Assembly (NCBI GenBank): GCA_019925095.2
Contig: CM034412.1
Span: 10,950,001-11,014,000 of the forward strand
Source: Dendrolimus kikuchii
Lineage: Eukaryota > Arthropoda > Insecta > Lepidoptera > Lasiocampidae
Direction of reading: 5' to 3'
DNA length: 64,000 nt
Part shown: positions 1 to 11,312 of the stretch, one piece after another
How positions within the stretch are numbered: position 1 is the stretch's first letter
How the letters are laid out: each line of letters opens with the position of its first letter
Position numbers and translations under genes: made by a program
The notes under the pieces: model-generated
What the model was told of the DNA's origin: nothing
Databases searched by the model: none
What the model saw: the letters and a program-made list of their open reading frames with translations, nothing else

Positions 1-206
1 GCCTGGATGGCTACCACCCCTGGTCTAGAGTATGCCGCCATAACAACCTTGAGTTGTATTTGCATTAGTAGCCAGGTCCAGTCTCCCTTTAAAGAGCAGC
101 AGCGCATTTGTAACGCCTTTGGTGTAGCAAATGTCCATAGGCAATAGTAACCGCTTAAATCAGGTGGGCTGGCTGCCTATCTGCTTAACTCATGCAATAA
201 AGAAAA
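1..206 (+). repeat. SINE-like retroposon, family A, 5' part cut by window edge
   Basis: This is the 3' part of a short retroposon that recurs about a dozen times in the window, called family A here. It runs from the segment 'ctggatggctaccacccc' to a tail resembling 'catgcaataaagaaaa'. Full copies start near 'ccgtgcaggaacgg' and end in a poly-A-like tail, which fits retroposition. No coding capacity was seen. It may be a SINE or the 3' end of a non-LTR element. Confidence 0.75.
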
Positions 207-339
207 TACCTAGTGATCGCTAATCTTGAGCGTCTGCAATATGGAGGTAATTTTTGGGTGAGCATTGCATTTGTCCGCGTTATTATTCGGTTATTTGTGA
301 CCTACTTGAGTAAATACAATCTTATACTTCTTATATTAA

Positions 340-576
340 TATATAAAGCTGAAGAGTTTGTTTGTTTGTTTGTTTAAACGCGCAAATCTCAGGAACTACT
401 GGTCTGATTTGAAAAATTCTTTCAGTGTTGGATAGCCCATTTATCGAGGAAGGATATATAGGATATATATCATCACGCTAAGACAAATGGTAGCGGAGCA
501 GCAATAAAACATGTTTCAAAATCGGGAGGGCTTTGAGAACAAATTCCACGCGGACGGCGTCGCGGGCACAGCTAGT
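340..576 (+). repeat. Short interspersed repeat ending CAGCTAG (family G)
   Basis: This non-coding repeat starts with 'aaagctgaagagtttg', passes through a motif about an 'actggtctgatttgaaa' context, and ends at 'cacagctagtt'. Related copies with the same ending occur elsewhere in the window, for example at 36880-37080, and an inverted one lies at 17036-17225. The CTAG-type 3' end is reminiscent of non-autonomous Helitrons, but this is an inference. Confidence 0.55.
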
Positions 577-1214
577 TAGTTTTATATATGGCAGCCACTC
601 CTAATCTATTTTTTTTATTATTTCACTACAGCATTGGATAGTGGCACATACACATAGAACGCAACGTCTGATAAATTTAAATTACATACACCCAGTACCT
701 AGTTTTTGGGAAAAATTACTATGACTATATACTTACATAGATAGATCGACTGACAAACAGACTACAACCTTAACACATCGATGAAGATATGAAGATTTCA
801 CAAGACTTCTGTTTTTGTGTGAAATAAAATCCAAAATGGAGTTGAACCAAAAATGAACGCCAAGATAAGCCGTGTAGAAAATCTTAATCATATTGTTAAT
901 TCGTACCGTGTGTTGTTTATTACAAGTTCTATGGCCATTTTACGCAGTGGACTTTATTTGTGGTGGCCATTTGTCGGAATGGTGGTAATAAATAAAAAAT
1001 GGTAACTAAGAACATTTCGCTAGATTTGGAGAAATGTTTTACTGGAAAATAATTTATTTGTACCTGGCAATTATTAATCTCGATCAAATCATATAAATGT
1101 TTATTGTGAACTACACACAGGTCCTAAAATGCCCGCTTTTAGACAATCGCTTTGCGCAATTGTCACTTGTCCTTAATTGTAAGACAAAGCGTAAAGTTCC
1201 ACTTTATCTAGTAG

Positions 1215-1270
1215 ATTCTTGTCATACTCGTCATACGAATCTGCGAAAGCGACCGCTTCAGGCCCCTCAG
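1215..1270 (+). CDS. Possible internal exon of Osiris gene 1
   Basis: A short GC-richer stretch in AT-rich DNA reads as a Ser/Tyr/Ala-rich peptide (FLSYSSYESAKATASGPS). It ends at a plausible 5' splice site, CAG|GTGACT, at 1270/1271. The donor leaves one base (G). The next recognised exon at 3716 begins with two bases (AA), so joining them gives a Glu codon and keeps the frame into RRHKKK. The acceptor (TAG at 1212-1214) is weak and the exon would be only about 56 bases. Alternatively the open frame continues past the donor to about 1345 as a terminal exon, or the reading is chance. Confidence 0.3.
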
Positions 1271-1351
1271 GTGACTGTTACCACAGATCGTACCATACAT
1301 CTATAGAGGATTGGAATTTGTGCAATGAATTTAATAATAAGAAAAAAATAG

Positions 1352-1512
1352 CATACATACATACATACATACATAACTTCACGCTAGTTCCCTTGCGGGG
1401 TAGGCACGAACAACAGAGTGCCATTTAGGCTTATTCTTACACACCTCACTTGCCTCTTTGACATTCATAACTCTTGTCATGCAAGCTCGTCTGTTCTTAA
1501 GGCTCCTGACAA
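1352..1512 (-). repeat. RTE-like LINE, 3' end fragment
   Basis: The - strand carries the last codons of a reverse transcriptase ORF ending in AYPARELA-type residues, followed by a (TATG)n microsatellite tail, seen on the + strand as repeated catac units at the left. The same 3' end recurs nine more times in the window. It is heavily 5' truncated and non-functional. Confidence 0.8.
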
Positions 1513-1564
1513 TGAAAAAAATAGCAGATTCCGAAAATGCTCACTTTCTATTTATAGTAATATT

Positions 1565-3715
1565 ATAAAGAGGTAAATTTTGTGAGTTTGTTTGTAGGAA
1601 GTAATCTCTTAAACTACTAAAGAGATTTTGAAAATTCTTTCACCAGTAGAAAGCTATATTATTCCTGAGTCATATAGGCTATATTTAATTGTGATTAATA
1701 ATATATTTTTTTTATGACGCCTAGCAAACGTGAGCACGGGTCAGTGAGTAAATAGAAAATTAATTTAAATATGTTTTATTTAATAATAAATACATAATTA
1801 AAAATATCTTAAATGTGTATTCTCTTTTATTCAACTATTTGTTTTATATGATCCTATAAAGCGATGGACTTGAACTCGTTTACTGCGGACAAATATTTGT
1901 GGAATAATTTATTGGATGGCTGGTAAATAACGGTTTGAGGAATGAAAATATTGTTTTGTCATTTAATAATCTAGTTACTGAAAATGAATTGTTTCTGAAT
2001 GTTGGAGTGATTTTATTGGTTTTTAAAAAACATCTTTAAGGTTCCGTAGCCATGATCACACATAAAATAAGTTATTTTTAACAATTATCGCCTTCCAGAT
2101 ACAATTTAGGGTTGATGTTTCCATTTCGTAATATAAAATTATAACGCTTTTAAGCCCTATCTCAATTCATTACATATCTTTGGTCCAAAAGACCCCGTCT
2201 CCTTTATTTATATTATCCCCTTATCTATAATTTTTTCCAGAAGTTAAGCTTACTCTATTGGATCGTGATATTGACATATTAACTACTGTATCACCACAAG
2301 TTCTATAAAGGAAATTTAACTGTAGTTTAAACATTTTGGGACTTACTTATAATCGTTTCTTAAATATAAAGAAACTGCTCAACAACTGATTAGTGAAAAT
2401 CTTACCCATAAACACTGCTCTTTAGTCGAATATTTTGGGTACAACGTTACTCATTCAAATTTCGTTTATCTGTGCTCCTCTTACGTAAACAACAGGTAAT
2501 ACACGTTTATAAGTGAAAAAAAGATATTCATTGATTAGGGTCTGATTCTGATTCTCTTACTTAAGAGATGCCTAATCGTTTCTTAACGAGATTATTATAA
2601 GTAAGACCGTTTAACCGTAACATTAAGCAGTAATTAACTTTCTATACATCCGGATTTAAAATTCGAATACAATTGGCTCCCATCGCCATTCGACTGCAAC
2701 CAACAATACCACAATATATTTGCGTTTCTCCAAATTATGTTTTCCAAATCTATACCTTATGTTAAGGTGTTAAGAATCAGTATTGAATAGTTAGATATCA
2801 TTGAATGCATAAATAATTTATTTTATAACAACATTCCACATTGCCATTTTTATTGTACAAATGTGTACAATTTGTATTTAATATGAGTACATAAATAACG
2901 CATGACAGGTTTATGCGTTGAGAGGAAATGGTTAACCAGATTTGTTTGTGAATATATTATTTACACGACGTCCGAAGGGTGTATGTGAAATTTTCAGGAT
3001 TACCGGTTTATGTGCGTATTTTTCTGTGTGAAGTATGTCAGTGGTATTCTCTTTACAATAAACAAAGTCGCTTTCCGCGTCTGTCTGCCTGAATGTATAA
3101 ACGCTAACTCCTAAACCATGCAGCGGACTTTTAAGGCTTGTAGCAACGCCGACGTCCTTGAGGATTTTTCAGTCCTGATTTTTCGGGTGATAGCGGGGGT
3201 TCCGTAGACGCCGTCGTTTTTCAAATGAATAAAATAAAGTAGTATTACACAAACTTAATCATTTAACTCTATTTTATAAAGTTGTAGTTATTTTTTTCCT
3301 GTTCTCATTTAAATTGAAGGAGAAATGGTTTCATGGCAATAGTTTGGAGCTGATTTGGTGATTTTTTTCTCAACTTATATTAACTTTAGAAAATTATGAA
3401 AATAACCACGTTACGCCATATATCGTTAAGATTTAGGATATTTTTTTTTTTGGTAAACTATTGATCAATGAATACCATCGAAAAGTTGTTTCGTTTGCAC
3501 ACCTCTTTCGACCTTTTGCGGCAATAGGAGCCTTAAGCAGATTTCACTAACAGTTAGAATATTTATGTAAGTAAAGTAGAGCTACTCAATAGAGTTTAAC
3601 CCGCGGCATAGCCACGGAGAAAATGTAGTAAAAAATAAAAAACAATCCATTATGATCCTAGATGATTAACAGGCAACATTCAGATTCTCATTACCATACT
3701 TACCTATATTTCCAG
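1565..3715. other. Gene-free AT-rich stretch with decayed repeats
   Basis: A degraded family G fragment lies near 1565-1745. A further repeat piece, with 'tctgtctgcctgaatg' and a 'cgacgtccttgaggattttt' context, lies near 3060-3240. The rest is AT-rich with frequent stops in all frames. No missing upstream DUF1676 exon was found here. If gene 1 exons lie upstream they are either the candidate at 1215-1270 or outside the window. Confidence 0.5.
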
Positions 3716-3908
3716 AACGCAGACATAAGAAGAAAGTACTCCAAGCCCTCCTACCCATGTTAGTAGGAATGAAGTCAGCTGGCGCAGTAATATTTGCCTT
3801 CACACTGGTATCAGTCCTCACCATAAAGGCGTTCGTGGTCAGCAAACTAGCCCTACTCCTCACATTGGGATTGGCAATTAAGAAGCTCTACGAAACTTGG
3901 GGCAACGG
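3716..3908 (+). CDS. Osiris family protein (gene 1), DUF1676 membrane exon
   Basis: This internal exon has a good acceptor (ATATTTCCAG|AA) and donor (GG|GTAAGT). It encodes a basic stretch (RRHKKK), then a long hydrophobic region of about 45 residues containing LLPMLVGMKSAGAVIF and SKLALLLTLGLAIKKL, which is the hallmark membrane segment of DUF1676/Osiris proteins. Osiris proteins are insect-specific, secreted or endomembrane-associated, and act in cuticle formation; that is family knowledge. The exon begins with two bases of a split codon and ends with two bases (GG), completed by C at 8932 to give Gly. It runs directly into the tail exon in frame. The cysteine-containing N-terminal part and signal peptide are not in evidence, so the gene is partial here. 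Confidence 0.88.
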
Positions 3909-5703
3909 GTAAGTTTTTAACATTTTTTCAAATCGGTTTATATGCAGAGATAGTGGGTCAATATATTTGCAACGCACTGTAGTCACGGAATATTAAAGTA
4001 CAGAAAACCTATTCTGTTTTTATTGGAAACAGTTTCTTACTATTATATTTAGCGACTTTAGTATTTGCATATATTAACATGGTCAGACTGGACCGAAGGG
4101 GACGGGATAGTGGTAAATAGTGTAGTATTAGTCAACAATTTTTAATCTTTTTCTGTTTAATTTTTCTCGAAATATGAATGATTTACGCTTAAAGTAAGTT
4201 ACTTATTTACGGCAAGCCTTGTAAGCCAGACCTGTAGAGAGACTAGACAGAGCCCAGCGGGCTACGTCATCTCTACTAAATGGCCAGTCCGACGCTGCAT
4301 AATCATTACATACATAATTTCGCCTCTTTGCTTTAATAACGCTGCAATAATTTGCTATCTTGGAAATTGAAATTTTAAAAGAATTTCTTTAAGTATTAAA
4401 AAATAATTGCATCGCAACGAATTACTTCACATCTTTTAAGATACCTAAATTTTAGATGAACAGAAAAAAGTTACTTACAATTTTTTTTAATGGTTAATAA
4501 AATATTTTCGAGAATTTCAATTTTCAAAATAAAATATTATTGAAGTAAAAAGCCGATTTGTATTTAGAATAGCAAAATGGTCATAAATGTTGAAAATCGT
4601 TGTATTCTACACATAAAAACTGAGGATTTACTAATATATTTTATTGCAGCGATATGTATTTTCTGCTATAGGTACTCTAAAAGTCGTCTTAAACTTTTTA
4701 GTCCCTTGTGAATAAAGTCAATTTAAGTAGATTCTCTTAGAATTGTCTCGAATTGTTGAAATTATCTTGGAAAATATTTATAAGATGGCTGGCTTTATGT
4801 TTGACTACTTACTTTTAGAATTTTTTACTTAGTTTTTACTTTGTTTGCTTGATTATATTTATTTTTTATTGATTGTGACTTTGACTATATAACAGCATGA
4901 CTTATGTTTGTAGACATTTTACTGTAGACAATGACAGGTAGCATCTATGAAGTACACAGTGTAGGTGGAGCCTAAAATTAACAAAAAATGGTTTAAAGTT
5001 TTCTGAATGTAGTTTTAAGTGTAAATGTATATATTTATTATTACTAAATTAGTTTATGCATAAACATAACTTGACGGAAAACCAAAACAAAACTAAATTA
5101 TAAACTAAACAAGATTACAATAAAAAAATACAAAATACTATACATTTCACTTAAGAGGGATCAGTAATAAATTTTCGCATGTACAATGTACATAAGGTAT
5201 CTTCAGTTAATACCAGTTTTATGTATTTTGCCAAAACTTGATATTGTTAATTCTAAATTCTCTCAGCATTCTCTTTAAAACTGATTATTCATTAAAATTG
5301 AGTTGGAAACATAATGAAACTTAATTTAAGAAGTTATCTAAAACTATTTATTTATTCAAATGTAACACAATGAAATGTAACTTAAGAAGTTACCTAAAAC
5401 AAAAGTAAGGTATAAATTAAACTGCGTCAAAACCTAATTGTACCATTTTATCATTTATAACACCAGTATTATGATAGCAAATAGTTTGTACAATACTAAA
5501 ATTTTAAACGCCTGTGTAAAATATTATTGCAATGAATCCAATATTTGCGGTTTAGTAGTACGAAATATTTAGGCAAAATCATTTCTTTACTCTGATGTTT
5601 AAATGCTGATACATTGAAGCCATTAATATCAAAAATAGAATAGAACTAAAATGACAGCTGCGATTGACCTTGTTTTATATTGCAAGCTTGGAGTATAGTG
5701 TAT

Positions 5704-5774
5704 TATGGCTCATTCATAAGTGAGTTGTGTGAGTTGAATCAACGACTGACACAACTCACTTATGAACGAGCCAT
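5704..5774. repeat. Near-perfect inverted repeat (hairpin)
   Basis: Two arms of about 25 bases (one containing 'cataagtgagttgtgt', the other 'acacaactcacttatg') flank a loop of about 18 bases. Flanking bases (TATGGCTC / GAGCCATA) extend the pairing, and there is about one mismatch. It lies in the first intron seen of Osiris gene 1. It could be a small MITE remnant or a pre-miRNA-sized foldback. Confidence 0.7.
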
Positions 5775-6129
5775 ACATAGTTGACAGATATGTACACAGA
5801 GTAAGGTTGACCACAATATACTAAGCCTTAAATGATAGCTATCAAAATAATTCGACGCTCCCATGCAATAATCCAGTATTCGAAAAACTAAAATTTTAGA
5901 GGATAAAAATATTTTGTGATTTTGGACAGTTAGAAATGTTCCATGCAAAAGATATCATGAGGATATTTTCAGTACCAGTAGAAAGATCTAAAGCAAATTG
6001 TAATACGGATCCTAAGTCACACATGCTAAATTTGATATATACATTTTTTTCAATAATAGTACATTACTGGACTGTTTGTATGGGGGCATACAAACATACA
6101 TATATCGACATATATGTATATGTAAGAGA

Positions 6130-6600
6130 TCATCACATCGTCAGCCAATCGTTGTTGTGTTGAAGTTGGCGCCACCTATTCCAAACCCTTTTTTTTTTAC
6201 AAGGGGAAATCCATTTTCGGACCCCCCGCCGGGGTGACTTCGGCGGGGGAGTGTGGGACTCGCCGGCTAGAGAAGCCGGAATACCCACTAAAACCCCTTG
6301 GTGCCACCTGACGCCATGAGCCGGGGTCACGGGATATGCGTGAGCTTTTCTTCCGCGACCCCGGCTGGCGTGGGCCCACCCCAGCAAGGGGCGGGCCTCT
6401 CCGATCTATTCCAAACCCTGCTGTTCTCATCCAGCCCCCATCGGCGACCTTGCGCAGATAGTCGCTTCTTCAGGCTGCAGGGTGTCCTACACTATGTTTA
6501 CCGAGATGCGGTCTCCACTAAAAAACTCCTCTTCTCCATCAGTCATCAGTCTTGCGACAAATGTGTCCTGCCTACTACCACTTCAACTTGCTAATTTGAA
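6130..6600 (-). repeat. Non-LTR retrotransposon 3' fragments (GC-rich)
   Basis: This is a GC-rich island in AT-rich intron. The left part (about 6190-6400) carries a T-run and 3'-UTR-like sequence, with a 'gccatgagccggggtcacgg' segment. The right part (about 6405-6600) resembles on the - strand the C-terminal and 3' end of the LINE at 45385-45845, sharing a 'gagacgcggtctcggtaaac'-like block. No intact ORF remains. Two different LINE pieces appear juxtaposed. Confidence 0.55.
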
Positions 6601-7352
6601 AGATCATCATCCTAGCGTTAAATTTCAGTTACGATCCGAGAATTTGTTTTAGACCCCGGTGTCCGCTTTCCTACACTTTCTTCTCCGTTTCGCGCGGTCT
6701 TCATCCCTTATTGTAAGACCAGTGGATTACCATACTTCACGAATCAAGCCAGCCTTTTCTGCTGAAATCCGGTGGAGGCGGTATAACCATATTGATTACA
6801 AAAGATATTGTACAAACCAAAAAAAAAAACACTGAGTAGGTAGATCAATAGGTACTAAATCAACAGTGGAGGGATGAATACCCTTTTACATTATATTAGG
6901 TATTATTAGCGTAGGTAATTGGTCTCGTTTATCTTTCATAGAATTCTTCACAATACGTCTGCGTTTCATTATAATAACTTTGACAGGCTTTTACATTTAA
7001 TTTGTGATTTTTTCGAGGCTGATATTTTTTGTGCTTGCAAATTTCAATATATTTCTAAAAAGCTAAAATTTCTAACAAAAAATATAATATAGAAGATGGT
7101 TAATTAAAACTGTATTGATTCTTATTTTATCGTGCTATAGGTTGGCAATTGATAGGTATCTCACCTGTGAGATAAAAAGTTGTGCACCTTGGACCATTTC
7201 CAGTATGTCCTTCGACAGCTTACAAGAGCCAAGCACCAGTATTATAATCTCATATCTTCTACTTTGATTATTTTAAATTTTTACACACGTCACGGCACAG
7301 TGGATTAATTTTGAGCTATTATTTAAATTATTTTGAGTGGAAACTTTTTAAT

Positions 7353-7710
7353 TCATATGCGTGGGTAGCGGACAAGTTTTGAAACGTCTCTTTTTGGAAC
7401 GGAAGCGGGTAGAGGGGGGAGATTTTGAGTATGGAACAAGAAGGAGCTAACAAATGAAATTGGTGTTGCGGAGATATTCAAAGTATGATTCCATTGCTGT
7501 AGTGTCAACAATTCGTATTCTACTAAATCTACAATATCTCCTTGATATCGCCGCGGCAGAATAATAGGAGAAAAATCGGTATTAACCAATAGCAGGAATA
7601 GCGTTAACCGAAGTGAATATTGAAAATCTACCAAAAATCTTAAGCGTTTATTGCGCAAGTTTTCACTTGTAAATATTTATAAAGATAGAGTGGCGTGCCA
7701 CAAGCATGCC
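7353..7710 (-). repeat. Repeat unit H with residual ORF
   Basis: The - strand has a 101-residue open frame containing PRRYQGDIVDLVEYELLTLQ. A second copy, on the + strand at 36147-36412, encodes a closely similar PRRYLGDIVDIVEYEFLTL segment followed by a stop. Similarity extends outside the frame (a 'gcacgccactctat' block). This indicates an interspersed element or duplicated gene fragment. The family was not recognised, and the protein is not clearly intact in either copy. Confidence 0.5.
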
Positions 7711-7977
7711 ATTGGAATTAACAGGATACCGGAATTAGGCAAAGCTAAGAATGAGACGTACAGTGTCCGGCGATTTTGATGATATAGTAATAACAGAATT
7801 GTGACCCTGATGTTAATTGATCATGCGATTTGGAATGAAACACGCTTATAGTAGATACCTTTTTATTCGTGATTTGAAGATGATTAGTTTATATGAATCG
7901 AGGAATACTTCATTAATGAATTTAAAAAAAAAAGAAAAAATAGTACGTTAAGAATATACATATATCTAATAAATACA

Positions 7978-8262
7978 ATTTCTTGCTACCGGGCGGCCTG
8001 TGGTAAGAGGCGACAAAACAACCCACAGCCCGGTGATAGGGCATTTGCCCGACTGGATGTCTACCACCCCTGGTCTAAAGTATGTCGCCATAACAACCTT
8101 GAGTTGTGTTCCGACAATAGTAACCACGTTCCAGTCTCCCTTAAGAGAGCAGCAGCGCCTTTATAGCACCCTTGGTGTTGCAAATGTCCTTAAGCGATGG
8201 TAACCGCTTTTCATTAGGTGGGCCGTGGTGCCTGTCTGCTGAACTTATGCAAAAAAAAAGAA
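7978..8262 (+). repeat. SINE-like retroposon, family A
   Basis: This copy runs from a degenerate head ('gctaccgggcggcctgtgg') through 'gtaagaggcgacaaaacaac' to a poly-A-like tail ('gcaaaaaaaaag'). It is in the gene 1 intron in the sense orientation. Confidence 0.8.
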
Positions 8263-8931
8263 CAATGTTTTTCGATTAAGTGATTACAAAAAGAAATTCG
8301 CAATGACTCTCTTATATGTAGGAAATTTAATAAATTACCTGCTTAATTACTATATGTAAGGATATGATAAATAAATACACTTAATGTTACTAATTAAATT
8401 TAAACCTATACTTAAGCTGAACTGTATATACAAATAAACCTAATATTAAGACAAAAAAACAGGTATTATTTCCCTAGCCGCTTCGTTAAATGGCAATGCG
8501 GCAAGCCTATATAATAATATGTTATTATATCTAATAATATGTTGCCCGAGGTAAGAACATTTGGTGGCATGACTGTTAGATAAATATTATGAAAACAGTT
8601 GTTATTGTTACTAATTTATTGAATAAATACTATAATTCCAAAACAAGTGTTAAAAGCTTTATTTTTAGTTCTGCCAGAAATAAATGAAAGTATTGTATTC
8701 AAAAATATGTTTCATATTTTACGCTGAAGATAAATTGAAGACCTAAAAAATATGACTATAAAATTAAGTAATAATATTTGTCTGTGTACATACATTATAT
8801 TTACATGATGATTTTTACTGAAGTGACTGAAGAAATTACTGACGTAAGTGACATAAATAATACTGACTTGAACATTTTAACACTGTCCAAAACTTCATGA
8901 AATGTTCAATTTGATAAATTTTCCATTACAG

Positions 8932-10252
8932 CGTCGGTATACCAAACAACCCATATTTGTATTCGCAATATCCGATCGATTTTCCGAGCGCCACATCGCA
9001 CGCATACTCCGTAAGTGGAGTGAGCCAACAATTCGCGTCACCGGATGTGTATAGTCCAACTGCATTGGGAACACACACGCACCAACACGAAATAATGCAG
9101 CCGAGCGACGCAACTGCTCAGCAGTCGCAACAGGCGCCGACTTTACAACTGGTTAACAACACCAGAGCAACGGAGAGATGGGATGGTAAGTCTCGGTTAA
9201 TGAAACTCCTCGACCCGATCATTGAAAGCGTCAGACACATTATCGATCCTATAGCTAGTGTTGTATTTGATGCAACAGCTACTTTCCGAGGCAGAAATAC
9301 TGATACAACTGCAGCTAAAACTGATGATGAAGAAATCAAGAAACCTAGAGAAATCCTGGTGCCTCAGCCTAGAAATATAGCTCAGAGAAAAATGAATCGT
9401 AGAAAAAAATTACCAAAAAAATATTCTAAACTAAAAGTTGATTTGAACAGGTTAAAACATAATAAAGATTTGTATGATTATATGAAAACTAAAAAATATA
9501 AACATAACTACCCCAATACTTTTTATTATCCTAGAATTAAATATACTATCAATCCTAGTACATTTATGTTTAAACCAAATAATAGCCGACTAGTTCCGTA
9601 TAGAAAGGAACCTTCACAAACAATGACGACCAAGGAGCAAAATTTTATTTTAAATGAAACTGATTGGAAACCTATAATAAATTTTAACCAAATGTTTCCT
9701 GATGACGTCATCAACGAAGATAATTATAAATCTAATGTAAGTAATAAACGATTTCGTAGAAACAAAAGAAGTATAAGCGCATATGAAGGCACAATAACCA
9801 ATTTTAGAAATGCATCATTAGATGATTATAGCAGACACTATAAGGTTGGTAACAAGGGCAGGGGCATACTTGGATATTTTCTTTACAATTTGTTTTTAAA
9901 CTTTTTCCCTAACGTTGTAAATACAACAGAAGAACCTATAAACAATACACGGAAGCAAGAGCCTAAACCAGTATCAGAAACTCCTGAATCGGGATATTAC
10001 AGAGCTGTATACGATATATTAATGACGACTCTTGAATTCATTGACAGTTTTGTTAATGCAGGAGAAACGGTTAACGATGAACTTTTGAGTGAGGATAACA
10101 TTAAAAAGAGACCAAAGAAAAAGAAAGTAAAAAAGAGGAAAGTTATTAAAAATAAAACGGCACCTAAATGTCCGCAAGCTAGTAGTACTATAACCGCTAA
10201 TGACGAGACTAAAGAAATTGATACTAATACAGAAACAATTAGTAATAGTTGA
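8932..10252 (+). CDS. Osiris family protein (gene 1), composite C-terminal exon
   Basis: After the acceptor TTACAG|C the frame continues the Osiris exon at 3716-3908 as GVGIPNNPYLYSQYP. The first 84 codons are Tyr/Ser/Gln-rich, as usual for an Osiris tail, and end at WDG. A consensus donor ATG|GTAAGT sits at 9185/9186, inside the frame. If it is not used, reading continues for another 354 residues to TGA at 10250-10252. The extension starts with two amphipathic helices (KLLDPIIESV, IIDPIASVVF). It then becomes very rich in Lys, Asn and Tyr, has several N-x-S/T sites, a furin-type RNKR/S site, a hydrophobic GYFLYNLFLNFF segment, and a poly-Lys patch near the C-terminus. An open frame of this length in AT-rich DNA is unlikely by chance. 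AATAAA motifs at 10359 and 10576 could end this form. Confidence 0.8.
9186..9191 (+). promoter_or_regulatory. Internal 5' splice site in composite exon
   Basis: GTAAGT follows ...GATG and matches the donor consensus exactly. It leaves one base (G), which fits the GC start of the exon at 12293 to make Gly. Use of this site removes the long extension and switches to the short Osiris tail. Confidence 0.65.
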
Positions 10253-11077
10253 AACTTTTACCTAAGAATCGTACTCAAATATATGTGAAATTATGCATTA
10301 CAAAATTTTATTCAATTTTTTAATTTAATTTTCCTTCACTACAAGGTAACGTGCTTAAAATAAACATTATTTACAATATTGCATTTATTATTTAGATTAG
10401 TTTACGGGTGATGGTATAAGTTTAGATTGGAGTGGCATAGCAAGTGTATTTTTTACATTTGTATCGTCAATGTTGTATATAGAAGTTACATTTTAGTTTG
10501 ATTGTTTTAATTATTACCTACATCGTAGTTATGTGTATAATTATCAACCTTTTATAGGCATTTTTATCACGTTGGAATAAAATTACTCTCACCTCAATTA
10601 ATGTTTTGATACGTACAAGTTACTTATTTTTATTTTGTTTGATAATGATTTTTTTTCTTCAATAATCTTAGATACTTTATAGAATGCATTTTGGTTTTTT
10701 GTATAATAGGTATTTTAACTTGAGGTAATCTTTTTGTTAAGTGTGTACCAATATTATACTTCGATTAATGACTGGTTTGGAATTTGAATTATATTTTTAT
10801 CATTATAAAAGATATATATAAAAATGCAATCAATAATATCAGTATTTTCATTTTATGAAGTGTTAGATATGCTAGTTAAGGCTAAACAATACAGTAGATA
10901 ATTTGGAATAGTAGTATTAAAAACTATATTGTGCTATAATTCCTTTTCATTAATTTTAACCCTTGGGTCGAGTTTTCAATCACCAGATAAAAGATGTTTA
11001 TAGAATAAAGTATAACATGGAAAAATTAAAAATGTCAGTTACATGAATAAAACAGTTGAATGGTTTCACTTTTGATT
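10253..11077 (+). other. 3' UTR of long form / intron of short form, gene 1
   Basis: AT-rich non-coding sequence. AATAAA hexamers at about 10359-10364 and 10576-10581 are candidate polyadenylation signals for the unspliced long form. No other feature was seen. Confidence 0.5.
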
Positions 11078-11312
11078 TGACGGCCTCTGTAGTTGAGTGG
11101 GCTAAGCCTTTACTAGCCTACCACTCTGCAACACAGAAGTTCCGGGTTATATTCCTGCATGGTACATTTCGAAAACGATTTTTCTCTGTTATTTACTATG
11201 GTCTGGGTGTCTGGACTCAGACCCAGAGTTGTCCGTTGTATATTACCCATAACACAAGCGTAACTTGCTTACTTTGGGGATATACAATATGTGTTTTGCC
11301 TGCCTATTATAA
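11078..11312 (+). repeat. tRNA-derived SINE, family B
   Basis: The head 'gacggcctctgtagttgagt' resembles an A box (TAGTTGAGTGGGCTAAG), and a degenerate B-box-like block follows (gttccgggttatattcc). The body then contains 'cccataacacaagcgtaact' and a 'ggggatatacaatatgtg' 3' part. Other copies lie at 55850-56100 (+) and 55205-55445 (-). Confidence 0.75.

Larger units (their letters stand above)
3909..8931 (+). other. Intron of Osiris gene 1, rich in repeats
   Basis: The intron is about 5.0 kb, GT-AG. It contains unassigned AT-rich DNA (3910-5690), a strong hairpin (5704-5774), LINE 3' fragments (6130-6600), a repeated ORF-bearing unit (7353-7710) and a family A retroposon (7978-8262). The remaining stretches (6600-7350, 8270-8930) show nothing recognisable. 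Confidence 0.7.

Noticed and set aside
6298..6594. 98-codon GC-rich open frame
   Set aside because: Lies in LINE 3' UTR fragments; composition explains the frame and no domain is seen.
8895..9339. Open frames on the - strand over the Osiris tail exon
   Set aside because: Antisense shadows of the + strand coding exon, which has splice signals and in-frame continuity.
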